Assembly: GCA_030620735.1 (NCBI GenBank)
Contig: JAUXDV010000004.1
Coordinates: 1-24,729 of the forward strand
Source: Gammaproteobacteria bacterium
GTDB lineage: Bacteria; Pseudomonadota; Gammaproteobacteria; Chromatiales; Chromatiaceae
Length of the DNA stretch: 24,729 nt
Reading direction: 5' to 3'
Each line of letters opens with the position of its first letter. The first letter of the stretch is position 1. Made by a program: the position numbers and the translations under genes. The notes beneath the pieces are model-generated. The model ran no database searches. It was given only the letters and a program-made list of their open reading frames with translations, and was not told where the DNA came from. This document shows positions 13,577 to 21,420 of the stretch, one piece after another.

Positions 13577-15208
13577 ATGACAAAATATATTTTTATTACC
13601 GGTGGCGTAGTTTCATCCCTTGGAAAAGGCATAGCCGCAGCATCCCTGGCTGCCTTGTTGGAGGCGCGTGGCCTCAAGGTCAAGATGATGAAGCTCGATC
13701 CCTACATCAATGTCGATCCGGGCACCATGAGTCCTTTTCAGCATGGCGAGGTATTCGTCACCGAAGATGGAGCTGAAACAGATCTCGATCTGGGGCACTA
13801 CGAGCGTTTTGTGCGTGCAAAGACCGGCAAGAACAGCAACTTCACGACCGGACAGATCTACGAGAGTGTGATCCGCAAGGAGCGCCGCGGCGATTATCTG
13901 GGGGCCACGGTGCAGGTTATTCCCCATATCACCGACGAGATCAAGCAGGCGATACTGCTGGGTTCACAGGGTGCCGATGTCTCCATGGTTGAGATTGGCG
14001 GTACAGTTGGCGACATCGAGTCGCTGCCGTTCATGGAGGCGATTCGCCAGATGGGTGTCGAACTGGGCCGCGAGCAGGCGCTGTTCATGCATTTGACGCT
14101 GGTGCCCTATATTGCCACATCAGGTGAAATCAAAACCAAGCCGACGCAGCACTCGGTCAAGGAGCTGCGCTCGATCGGCATTCAGCCGGATATCCTGCTG
14201 TGTCGCTCCGACCGCCCCGTGCCCCTGAAAGAACGTGAAAAAATTGCCCTGTTTACCAATGTGCCGCTGCGGGCGGTTATCTCTGCCGTTGATGCAGATT
14301 CGATTTACCGCATTCCGTTGCTGTTGCATGCCCAGGAACTGGATGAGATCGCGGTTGATCAGTTCGGGCTCGAACTGCCGGCGGCGGATTTGTCAGAGTG
14401 GCAGCAGGTTGTCGAAGGTCTCGATCATACAACGCACGAAGTGACCATCGCCATGGTTGGCAAGTATGTGCATCTGACAGAGGCCTATAAGTCACTCTCT
14501 GAGGCACTGATCCATGCCGGTATCAAGACCAGCACCAAAATCAATATCGAGTATATCGATTCCGAGAAACTCGAGACCGAAGGCACGGAGATGCTCAAAA
14601 GCATGGATGCAATCCTGGTTCCCGGCGGCTTTGGTGAGCGCGGCGTCGAAGGCAAGATAGCGGCGGCCAACTTTGCACGTATCAACAACATTCCCTATCT
14701 TGGAATCTGCCTGGGTATGCAGGTTGCAGTGATCGAATATGCACGCAATGTCGCAGGCATGAGCGATGCCAACAGCTCTGAATTTGATCCGCAGAGTCAA
14801 CATCCGGTGATTGCACTGATTACCGAGTGGACAACTTCTGAGGGAACCACCGAGACCCGTGACCATACTACGGATCTCGGCGGCAGCATGCGCCTGGGAG
14901 GGCAGGAGTGCCAGTTGCTTGAGGGGTCGCTTGCGCGTAAAGTCTATGACAGGGTCTCTGTCGTCGAACGTCATCGCCACCGTTATGAATTCAATAACGA
15001 CTATCGCAAGGTGCTGCAGAAGAAGGGCTTGCGCATCGGCGGTATCTCCGTTGATGGAGAGCTGGTCGAGATGGTCGAAGTAGCAGAGCATCCCTGGTTT
15101 CTTGCCTGCCAGTTCCATCCTGAATTTACCTCGACGCCCAGAGACGGACATCCGCTGTTTACGGGTTTTGTCAATGCGGCGATCGACCACAAGGAAAAAT
15201 TATCATGA
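13577..15208 (+). CDS. pyrG: CTP synthase PyrG
   Basis: CTP synthase, which aminates UTP to CTP using ATP and glutamine-derived ammonia in the cytosol. It has 543 residues, the normal length. The N-terminal synthetase domain (1-~266) begins KYIFITGGVVSSLGKGIAAA with the P-loop SLGKGIA. It includes KLDPYINVDPGTMSPFQHGE and the Mg2+/UTP segment EIGGTVGDIESLPF. The C-terminal class I glutamine amidotransferase domain (~290-543) has the nucleophile C378 in YLGICLGMQ and the His514/Glu516 pair in CQFHPEFTS. It heads the pyrG-kdsA-eno-ftsB-ispD-ispF set; its stop overlaps the kdsA start by 4 nt (ATGA). Confidence 0.98.
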   Translation: MTKYIFITGGVVSSLGKGIAAASLAALLEARGLKVKMMKLDPYINVDPGTMSPFQHGEVFVTEDGAETDLDLGHYERFVRAKTGKNSNFTTGQIYESVIRKERRGDYLGATVQVIPHITDEIKQAILLGSQGADVSMVEIGGTVGDIESLPFMEAIRQMGVELGREQALFMHLTLVPYIATSGEIKTKPTQHSVKELRSIGIQPDILLCRSDRPVPLKEREKIALFTNVPLRAVISAVDADSIYRIPLLLHAQELDEIAVDQFGLELPAADLSEWQQVVEGLDHTTHEVTIAMVGKYVHLTEAYKSLSEALIHAGIKTSTKINIEYIDSEKLETEGTEMLKSMDAILVPGGFGERGVEGKIAAANFARINNIPYLGICLGMQVAVIEYARNVAGMSDANSSEFDPQSQHPVIALITEWTTSEGTTETRDHTTDLGGSMRLGGQECQLLEGSLARKVYDRVSVVERHRHRYEFNNDYRKVLQKKGLRIGGISVDGELVEMVEVAEHPWFLACQFHPEFTSTPRDGHPLFTGFVNAAIDHKEKLS

Positions 15209-16038
15209 ATCTATGCGGTTTTGATGTCGGCCTGGAGCATCCCTTTTTCCTGATAGCCGGAACTTGCGTCATCGAAAGTGAAGGCATGGCGCTGGATGTC
15301 GCCGGAGAGTTGAAGGAGATTACCACTAAACTTGGCATTCCCTTTATTTACAAATCATCTTTCGACAAGGCCAACCGCTCGTCACACGCCAGTGAGCGCG
15401 GGCCAGGCCTCGAAGCGGGATTGCAAATTCTGGAAAAGGTGAGGCAGCAGATCAGAGTACCGGTGCTGACCGATGTACATGAAGATACCCCGATGGGTGA
15501 GGTGGCCGATGTGGTGGATGTGCTGCAGACCCCGGCATTCCTGTGCCGTCAGACCAACTTTATCCAGAAGGTGGCGAGTCAGGGTATCGCAGTCAATATC
15601 AAGAAGGGGCAGTTTCTGGCGCCCTGGGATATGAAGCACGTGGTCAACAAGGCGCTGGCTACCGGCAATGAGCAAATCATGGTGTGTGAACGCGGCGTCT
15701 CGTTTGGATACAATACCCTGGTTTCCGACATGCGGGGGCTTGCCGTGATGCGGGAAACCGGCTCTCCGGTGGTGTTTGACGCCACCCACTCCGTACAGCA
15801 GCCGGGCGGGCAGGGGAGCAGTTCAGGCGGTGAACGGCAGCATGTGCCGGTGCTGGCGCGTGCGGCGGTGGCGGCAGGCATCTCCGGCCTGTTCATGGAG
15901 ACCCATCCCGATCCTGAAAAAGCGCTTAGCGACGGCCCCAATTCGTGGCGGCTGGATCAGATGGCTGAGTTGCTGGAGACTTTGAAGTCTATCGACTCGG
16001 CCGTGAAATCCGCCGGATTTATCGAGGATAGTTTGTAG
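15205..16038 (+). CDS. kdsA: 3-deoxy-8-phosphooctulonate synthase KdsA (metal-type)
   Basis: Condenses arabinose 5-phosphate with phosphoenolpyruvate to Kdo-8-phosphate for LPS inner core. It is a 277-residue TIM barrel of expected length. Signature segments are KSSFDKANRSS (50-60), GPGLEAGLQIL, VLTDVHED, QTPAFLCRQT, VNIKKGQFLAPWDM, FDATHSVQQPGGQ and METHPDPEKALSDGPNSW. Residue 21 is Cys in IAGTCVIES, where E. coli KdsA has Asn. This Cys is the hallmark of the metal-dependent class (Aquifex type), so the enzyme probably needs a divalent metal. Its start overlaps the pyrG stop by 4 nt, so the two are translationally coupled. A 371-bp repeat-rich gap separates it from eno. Confidence 0.97.
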   Translation: MNLCGFDVGLEHPFFLIAGTCVIESEGMALDVAGELKEITTKLGIPFIYKSSFDKANRSSHASERGPGLEAGLQILEKVRQQIRVPVLTDVHEDTPMGEVADVVDVLQTPAFLCRQTNFIQKVASQGIAVNIKKGQFLAPWDMKHVVNKALATGNEQIMVCERGVSFGYNTLVSDMRGLAVMRETGSPVVFDATHSVQQPGGQGSSSGGERQHVPVLARAAVAAGISGLFMETHPDPEKALSDGPNSWRLDQMAELLETLKSIDSAVKSAGFIEDSL

Positions 16039-16049
16039 GGAAGCAAGTC

Positions 16050-16126
16050 GTCCTTGCGAGGGAGCCTAAGTGACCGCGGCAATCTTGCATGCGTAGAACA
16101 GGAGATCGCTTCGTGTTCGCGATGAC
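16050..16126. repeat. Degenerate palindromic intergenic repeat downstream of kdsA
   Basis: Arms GTCCTTGCGA (16050-16059) and TCGCGATGAC (16117-16126) pair at eight of ten positions plus one wobble. Inner arms GCAATCT (16079-16085) and AGATCGC (16103-16109) pair at six of seven. The words CTTGCGAGG, GCGGCAATCT, GGAGATCGCTTCG and CGCGATGACGG closely resemble a repeat family scattered between genes in many bacteria (from memory). As it starts 12 nt after the kdsA stop, it may also stabilise or terminate the pyrG-kdsA transcript. Confidence 0.65.
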
Positions 16127-16156
16127 GGTTCTCACTATGATTGCATACTGTCTTAA

Positions 16157-16184
16157 TTGCACGGGTTTATTCAGAACTTACAAT
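16157..16184 (+). promoter_or_regulatory. Likely eno promoter
   Basis: TTGCAC (16157-16162) and TACAAT (16179-16184) are 16 nt apart, a good sigma-70 match. Transcription would start near 16191 and give a 5' leader of about 220 nt that contains the palindromic element at 16232-16336. Confidence 0.45.
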
Positions 16185-16231
16185 CATTTACGCTAACCAA
16201 TACATAACATCTCAATAGCACCGTGCAGGAA

Positions 16232-16336
16232 GTAGGATTGGGAGTCTGCTTTTCAGGGCTGTATAAAACAGGGATGTTTTATCAGAGCATACAGGGACGT
16301 ATTCACGCGTCCCTGAAAGGCGGATCCCGATTCTAC
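16232..16336. repeat. 105-bp imperfect palindrome with internal hairpins (REP/MITE-like)
   Basis: The two ends are near-complementary from GTAG (16232-16235)/CTAC (16333-16336) inwards, with several G-T wobbles. This leads to a perfect 8-bp stem TTTCAGGG (16251-16258)/CCCTGAAA (16311-16318). Inside are CTGTAT (16259-16264)/ATACAG (16289-16294), ATAAAACA (16263-16270)/TGTTTTAT (16275-16282) with a GGGA loop, and an alternative hairpin CAGGGACG (16292-16299)/CGTCCCTG (16308-16315). No reading frame is present. It lies in the probable 5' leader of eno. Confidence 0.8.
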
Positions 16337-16409
16337 GCATACTCGAATAATACACGGAGTTATTGAGAAGTTACACTGAAACAATTAATCAAATAGATAG
16401 GAAACAAAT

Positions 16410-17690
16410 ATGTCAGAAATTCTAGATATACGCGCTCGCGAGATCCTCGATTCACGCGGCAATCCGACCGTCGAGGCTGATGTCATCACCGCTGATGGCG
16501 CCATCGGCCGTGCAATAGCGCCATCCGGCGCATCCACAGGGTCGCGTGAAGCGCTGGAGTTGCGTGATGGCGATAACAGCCGCTACCAGGGCAAGGGCGT
16601 GCTCATAGCGGTCAACAATATCAATACCACCATTCTCGATGCCGTGAAAGGGATGGATGTGACAGATCAGGAAGCGCTGGATCAATGCATGATCGATCTC
16701 GATGGCACTGACAACAAGTCCAGCCTCGGCGCCAATGCCATCCTGGCAGTCTCGCTTGCAGCAGCGCATGCATCGGCGCAGGAGCAGCAACTGCCACTCT
16801 ATCGCTCATTATCTGACGGCCCCTACAGGATGCCTGTGCCGATGATGAATATCATCAACGGCGGCGAGCATGCGGACAACAGCGTCGATTTCCAGGAGTT
16901 CATGATTCTGCCCGTCGGCGCGCCATCGATCCGCGAGGCGGTGCGCTACGGCGCAGAAATATTTCATGCGCTCAAATCTGTGCTCTCCGGCAAGGGGATG
17001 AACACCGGCGTCGGCGACGAGGGCGGTTTTGCGCCGGACCTGCCATCCAATGTTGCAGCCATCGATATCATCCTCGAAGCAATCGATAAAGCAGGCTTCA
17101 AGGCGGGAGAGGATATCTATCTGGGACTCGACGTGGCTGCTTCTGAATTCTACAGCGATGGAAAATATCAGCTCAAGTCAGAAGGCAGGGAGTTTGACTC
17201 CGCCGGTTTTAGCGACTTCCTGGCAAGCTGGGTTGATCAATATCCGATCCTGTCGATCGAGGATGGACTCGACGAGAGTGACTGGGATGGCTGGAAACTG
17301 CATACCGGTCAACTTGGAGAGCGTATCCAACTGGTCGGCGATGATCTCTTCGTCACCAACCCGAAAATCCTGCAGGAGGGTATCGATAAAGGAATTACCA
17401 ACTCCATACTGATCAAGTTCAACCAGATCGGAACCCTTACAGAGACCCTGGCGGCGATCAAGATGGCGCATGATGCCGGCTATACCACGGTTGTTTCACA
17501 CCGTTCCGGTGAGACGGAAGATACCACCATTGCCGACCTGGTTGTTGCCTGCAACGGCGGACAGATCAAGACCGGATCACTGTCGCGTTCGGACCGTGTC
17601 GCCAAATACAACCAGCTGATGCGCATCGAGGAGCAACTCGGCAGCGACGCTACATACGCAGGTCGTTCGGCGTTTCGCTGGCTGGCGTAA
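16410..17690 (+). CDS. eno: Enolase
   Basis: Interconverts 2-phosphoglycerate and phosphoenolpyruvate in glycolysis/gluconeogenesis; cytosolic, and in E. coli also part of the RNA degradosome. It has 426 residues, near the usual 430. The N-terminal ARGEILDSRGNPT-type signature reads AREILDSRGNPTVEAD. Catalytic E204 is in VGDEGGFAPD and K336 in ILIKFNQIGT. The metal ligands are D241 (GLDVAAS), E284 (SIEDGLDE) and D311 (GDDLFVT). The loop SHRSGETEDTTIADL (363-377) and K387 complete the site. AGGAAA precedes ATG. The stop codon TAA abuts the ftsB ATG (TAAATG). Confidence 0.98.
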   Translation: MSEILDIRAREILDSRGNPTVEADVITADGAIGRAIAPSGASTGSREALELRDGDNSRYQGKGVLIAVNNINTTILDAVKGMDVTDQEALDQCMIDLDGTDNKSSLGANAILAVSLAAAHASAQEQQLPLYRSLSDGPYRMPVPMMNIINGGEHADNSVDFQEFMILPVGAPSIREAVRYGAEIFHALKSVLSGKGMNTGVGDEGGFAPDLPSNVAAIDIILEAIDKAGFKAGEDIYLGLDVAASEFYSDGKYQLKSEGREFDSAGFSDFLASWVDQYPILSIEDGLDESDWDGWKLHTGQLGERIQLVGDDLFVTNPKILQEGIDKGITNSILIKFNQIGTLTETLAAIKMAHDAGYTTVVSHRSGETEDTTIADLVVACNGGQIKTGSLSRSDRVAKYNQLMRIEEQLGSDATYAGRSAFRWLA

Positions 17691-17981
17691 ATGTTAAGCA
17701 GGTTGCTGATTCCATCTCTGGTTGTTGTGTTTGTTGTTCTTCAATACAAGCTCTGGGTTGGTGAAGGGAGTCTGGCTGAAGTCGCCACGCTGGAGCGTGA
17801 TATAGAAACGCAGCAACAGGCTATCGAAGAGATGAAGAAACACAACATGGCAATGCAGGCTGAGATTGACAGCTTCAAAAATGACCAGGAGGCGGTTGAA
17901 GCGCGTGCGCGTTCTGACCTGGGAATGATTCGAGAAGGCGAGATCTATTTCCAGATTCCTGACAAGAGGGAAAAGCCATGA
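17691..17981 (+). CDS. ftsB: Cell division protein FtsB
   Basis: A 96-residue bitopic inner-membrane divisome protein that acts in the FtsQ-FtsL-FtsB complex. It has a short cytoplasmic start, one transmembrane helix (about 5-19, LLIPSLVVVFVVLQY), the family motif YKLWVGEGS (19-27) and a periplasmic coiled coil (about 28-70, VATLERDIETQQQAIEEMKK). The C-terminal EARARSDLGMIREGEIYFQI is diagnostic. The gene starts immediately after the eno stop and its own stop overlaps the ispD start by 4 nt, the standard gammaproteobacterial arrangement. Confidence 0.95.
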   Translation: MLSRLLIPSLVVVFVVLQYKLWVGEGSLAEVATLERDIETQQQAIEEMKKHNMAMQAEIDSFKNDQEAVEARARSDLGMIREGEIYFQIPDKREKP

Positions 17982-18682
17982 CTCTGTGGTGCGTGGTGCC
18001 TGCTGCCGGGGAGGGCAGGCGCATGAAGAGCAGCACCCCCAAGCAGTATCTACCGTTATCAGGAAGCAGCGTTATTGACACCACGCTGTCTACGCTGTTA
18101 AAAGTTCAGGACCTGCAGGGCATCGTTGTCGTGCTTGACCCTGACGATCCCTACTGGGAGCGGACGCAGTTTCACGATCATCCGCTGATTCATATAGCGC
18201 ATGGAGGAACAGAGCGCGCCAACTCCGTTCTCAGCGGACTGGACTCTCTCCTCGAAATGGCCACCGAGGATGATTGGGTGATGGTGCACGATGCGGCGCG
18301 CCCCTGCGTGCGCATCGAAGATATCATTCGCTTGCAGTGGGCCTGCGAACAAAACCCGCATGGCGCCATACTGGGCATGCAGGTCAGGGACACCATGAAA
18401 ATTGCTGATCAGCAGCAGTCGATTCAATCCACTGCGCCGCGCGAGAATCTATGGCATGCATTTACACCGCAGATGTTTCCCCTGGGTCTGCTCAAGAGCG
18501 CGCTTGAAGCAGCCCTGGAGGCACAAGAGAGCATCACCGATGAAGCCAGCGCCATGGAAAGGGCCGGCTTTCATCCGCAGCTGGTGCAGGGTGAATCCGA
18601 TAATCTGAAGATCACCAATCCTTCCGACCTGGCGCTGGCGGATTTCTATCTGACACGAAGAGGCGAGAGAGAGTGCGAATAG
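17978..18682 (+). CDS. ispD: 2-C-methyl-D-erythritol 4-phosphate cytidylyltransferase IspD
   Basis: The third step of the MEP isoprenoid pathway: transfers CMP from CTP to methylerythritol 4-phosphate. It has 234 residues, typical of single-domain IspD. The nucleotide-binding N-terminus is VVPAAGEGRRMKSSTPKQYL with the conserved Arg and Lys. Further motifs are GGTERANSVLSGL, DDWVMVHDAARPCV, and the C-terminal ITDEASAMERAG followed by GESDNLKITNPSDLALADF. It overlaps ftsB by 4 nt and ispF by 10 nt. The isoprenoids made also feed the menaquinone tail added by MenA. No IspF fusion is present; ispF is a separate reading frame. Confidence 0.97.
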   Translation: MTLWCVVPAAGEGRRMKSSTPKQYLPLSGSSVIDTTLSTLLKVQDLQGIVVVLDPDDPYWERTQFHDHPLIHIAHGGTERANSVLSGLDSLLEMATEDDWVMVHDAARPCVRIEDIIRLQWACEQNPHGAILGMQVRDTMKIADQQQSIQSTAPRENLWHAFTPQMFPLGLLKSALEAALEAQESITDEASAMERAGFHPQLVQGESDNLKITNPSDLALADFYLTRRGERECE

Positions 18683-19152
18683 GACATGGTTTCGATGCGC
18701 ATCGCTTCGCTAGCGGCCGCCCGCTGATAATTGGCGGCGTCTCCATCCCGCATGAGCAGGGTCTGGAAGCACACTCGGACGGCGATGTACTCATCCATGC
18801 ATTGTGCGATGCACTGCTGGGCGCTGCCGCCCTCGGCGATATCGGCGCACACTTTCCCGACAGCAGTGAATCTTACGCCGGTGTCGACAGCCGCATCCTG
18901 CTGCGTTCAGTCATCGATTTACTTGCAGAGAACGGCTGGCGGGTCGGCAATGTCGATACGACGATCATCGCGCAGGCTCCGAAATTTGCGCCTTATATTC
19001 TTAAGATGCGTGAACTCCTCGCCCGGGATATGAAAAGCGACATCTCTGCCGTCAGCGTCAAGGCCACGACAACAGAAAAGATGGGTTACATAGGCCGCGA
19101 GGAGGGAATTTCGGCGCATGTCGTCGCGTTGATTGTCCGGGTATCTACATAA
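18673..19152 (+). CDS. ispF: 2-C-methyl-D-erythritol 2,4-cyclodiphosphate synthase IspF
   Basis: Cyclises CDP-methylerythritol 2-phosphate, the fifth MEP step. It has 159 residues, the usual size for this trimeric enzyme. It starts at GTG 18673, inside the end of ispD, with GAGAGA just upstream; the first codons give RIGHGFDAHRF, exactly where IspF proteins begin. Zn ligands are D8, H10 and H42 (in AHSDGDVLIHALCDALLGAA). GDIGAHFPD, NVDTTIIAQAPK and VSVKATTTEKMGYIGREEGI follow. The gene ends 22 bp before the convergent recQ stop, with no clear terminator hairpin between them. Confidence 0.97.
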   Translation: MRIGHGFDAHRFASGRPLIIGGVSIPHEQGLEAHSDGDVLIHALCDALLGAAALGDIGAHFPDSSESYAGVDSRILLRSVIDLLAENGWRVGNVDTTIIAQAPKFAPYILKMRELLARDMKSDISAVSVKATTTEKMGYIGREEGISAHVVALIVRVST

Positions 19153-19174
19153 CTCCCGTACAGCCTCCTAGGTT

Positions 19175-20986
19175 TTAATCACCCTCATACCCCGCCAGCA
19201 CCTCTAAAAATTCTTCGCCATAGGCATCCAGTTTTTTCTGCCCAACACCTGAGATTTTTCCCATCTGCTGCATGGTTTGTGGACGATACTCCATCATCTC
19301 CATCAAAGTAGCGTCGTGAAAAATCACGTAGGGCGGCACTTCCTGTTCCCTGGCAAGTTCCAAACGCCTGCTGCGCAGCGCCTCCCATAGCTCTGCATGG
19401 ACGCCGCTGTAGGAGGGTCTGCGCTTTTTGGTTGCCTTGCGCTCTGGCTTCTGCTCTTTGCGCAGTTGCAGTGTGAGTTCTCCCTTGAGCACTGGACGAC
19501 AGGCAGCGGCGAGCCGCAGTCCTCCGTGCCCTTCCGCATCGACGTCCAGCAGCCCGCGGGCGATCAACTGACGGTAGAGTCCCCGCCACTGGGTGGCGTT
19601 GAGTTCATCGCCAATGCCATAAGTGCTGATCTGGTCGTGTCCAAAACGTTGAATTCGGTCGTTGGATTTTCCCAGCAGCACATCGACCAGGTAGCTGACG
19701 CCGAAGCGCTGGCCGGTGCGGTGTACACAGGAGAGCGCCTTCTGCGCTGCCATGGTGGCGTCCCAGGTTTCAGGCGGATCGAGGCAGGTATCGCAGTTGC
19801 CGCAGGGTTCATGCAACTGGTCGCCGAAGTAGGCCAGCAGCGCCTGGCGGCGGCAGCTGGTGAGTTCGCAGTAACCCAGCATGCGCTCCAGCTTTTGCGC
19901 CTCGATGCGCTTGTGCGCCTCATCCGCATCGGAGTTGGCCAGGAACGAGCGCAGGGTAACGATGTCCTGCAGACCGTAAAAGAGCAGCGCTTCTGCCGGT
20001 AATCCGTCGCGTCCGGCGCGGCCGGTCTCCTGGTAGTAGGCCTCGAGGCTCTTGGGCAGATTCAGATGCACCACGAAGCGCACATCGGGTTTGTCGATGC
20101 CCATGCCGAAAGCAATCGTGGCAACAATCACTACTGCATCCTCTCGCAGAAAGCGCTCCTGGTTGGAGGCGCGCTCCTCTTTGGAGAGTCCGGCGTGATA
20201 GGGCAGGGCGGTGATCTCCTGCTCAGCCAGCCACGCCGCGGTATCGTCCACCTTGCGTCGGGAGAGGCAGTAAACGATTCCCGCCTGATCGGGATAATCG
20301 AGCTTGATGAAGCGCAGCAGCTGCTGGCGGGCGTTGCTGCTGTTGGCCGCCACCCGGTAGCGGATGTTGGGACGGTCGAAGCTGTTGATAAATTGCTGCG
20401 CCTGCTCCAGCCCCAGCCGTTCGATGATCTCCCTGCGGGTGGGTGCGTCAGCGGTAGCGGTAAGCGCCACCCTGGGGATCGAGGGAAACTGCTGGTACAG
20501 CGCAGAGAGCTGGATATATTCGGGGCGAAAGTCGTGTCCCCACTGGGAGACGCAGTGCGCCTCGTCGATGGCGAACAGGGCGATACTGACATTTCTCAGC
20601 AGATCTTGAAAACCCGGCGTCATCAAGCGCTCTGGCGCTACGTAGAGCAGATCCAGTTCGTCGCGAAGCAACTCTCTCTTGATCTGATGAGCCTGATCCG
20701 CATCGATCATGGAATTCAGCGCCGCAGCTCTGACGCCCGCCTGGCGCAGCGCAGAGACCTGGTCCTGCATCAATGCGATCAGGGGAGAGATCACGATCGC
20801 CACGCCGGGTCGAATCAGCGCGGGGATCTGGTAGCAGAGCGACTTGCCGCCGCCTGTCGGCATCAAAACCAGCGCATCCCCACCCTGGATCAGGGTCGAT
20901 ATCACCTCCTCCTGGGAGGTGCGAAAGCTGTCGTAGCCAAATGTCTCGCGAAGTACCTCAACTGCTTGATCGGGTCTCTCATTCAT
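19175..20986 (-). CDS. recQ: ATP-dependent DNA helicase RecQ
   Basis: A 3'-5' superfamily 2 helicase in recombination and replication-fork repair. Using ATG 20986 gives 603 residues, near E. coli RecQ (609); an in-frame TTG at 21007 would add seven residues. Visible motifs: FGYDSFRTSQEEVI (motif 0), the Walker A loop MPTGGGKSLCYQ, DEAHCVSQWGHDFRPEY (motif II plus aromatic-rich loop), LTATA (III), VYCLSRRKVD (IV), TIAFGMGIDKPDVRFVVHL (V) and YYQETGRAGRDG (VI). The zinc cysteines are in YCELTSCRR and CGNCDTC. A winged-helix region follows and an HRDC domain occupies the last ~80 residues (PPYVIFHDATLMEMMEYRP). It converges with ispF. Confidence 0.97.
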   Translation of the reverse strand: MNERPDQAVEVLRETFGYDSFRTSQEEVISTLIQGGDALVLMPTGGGKSLCYQIPALIRPGVAIVISPLIALMQDQVSALRQAGVRAAALNSMIDADQAHQIKRELLRDELDLLYVAPERLMTPGFQDLLRNVSIALFAIDEAHCVSQWGHDFRPEYIQLSALYQQFPSIPRVALTATADAPTRREIIERLGLEQAQQFINSFDRPNIRYRVAANSSNARQQLLRFIKLDYPDQAGIVYCLSRRKVDDTAAWLAEQEITALPYHAGLSKEERASNQERFLREDAVVIVATIAFGMGIDKPDVRFVVHLNLPKSLEAYYQETGRAGRDGLPAEALLFYGLQDIVTLRSFLANSDADEAHKRIEAQKLERMLGYCELTSCRRQALLAYFGDQLHEPCGNCDTCLDPPETWDATMAAQKALSCVHRTGQRFGVSYLVDVLLGKSNDRIQRFGHDQISTYGIGDELNATQWRGLYRQLIARGLLDVDAEGHGGLRLAAACRPVLKGELTLQLRKEQKPERKATKKRRPSYSGVHAELWEALRSRRLELAREQEVPPYVIFHDATLMEMMEYRPQTMQQMGKISGVGQKKLDAYGEEFLEVLAGYEGD

Positions 20987-21420
20987 CGGCGGATTATCGC
21001 ATACCAAAGGATCAAATGTAGCCTACTGAGCAAGATGATTCCGCTGTAGATTGCCATTCAAACATTGTCAAATAACGATTGGGGGAAATTAGACGCCAAA
21101 GTACGCCTTGAATGGGAGCATGGCAATGCACTACGCATGCCCGGGGGTTCAGTTTTTTGGGTAAATGACGACAAATAGAAGTGGTGGCAAAAAGCAATTG
21201 GCGATATACTCACTGATACGTTTTGTGTATTTAAGCTAACGTCTACAGGATGATTTTTCCAGCGCCTTGTTGCAGAAATCAACGCCGTATACAGTGATTG
21301 ATTTGTATGGTTGGCATCATCTCCTGCCTGCAGGCTCTCCCTCGGTTTTCCTGGAACCCTGCCCTGATTCGAAGTTATGCACAAAGTTCATACAGTTACC
21401 TCAATTGAATAGGTTCACAG
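20987..21420. other. 434-bp intergenic region between recQ and bactofilin gene
   Basis: It lies between the divergent recQ and bactofilin starts. I find no convincing gene; the 108-aa minus-strand frame at 21058-21384 has no known motifs or ribosome-binding site. A possible bulged stem (GGG-AG-CATG / CATG-CCC) lies around 21117-21145, followed by six T at about 21154-21159. A TATACT box at 21205-21210 has no good -35. It should hold promoters for both flanking genes, but I cannot place them with confidence. Confidence 0.5.

Noticed and set aside
14492..15190. 232-aa minus-strand open frame
   Set aside because: It is antisense to pyrG, whose full length and active sites are clear.
20066..21049. 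327-aa plus-strand open frame
   Set aside because: It lies opposite recQ, which has all helicase motifs; the frame has no recognisable domain and is a shadow of GC-rich coding sequence.
21110..21160. Possible tRNA or small structured RNA
   Set aside because: There is no T-loop/anticodon arrangement; only a bulged stem and a separate T-run are visible.
21058..21384. 108-aa minus-strand frame in the recQ-bactofilin gap
   Set aside because: Composition is rich in Ser, Arg, Thr and His without domains or a ribosome-binding site. It is possibly a relic, but not supported as a gene.
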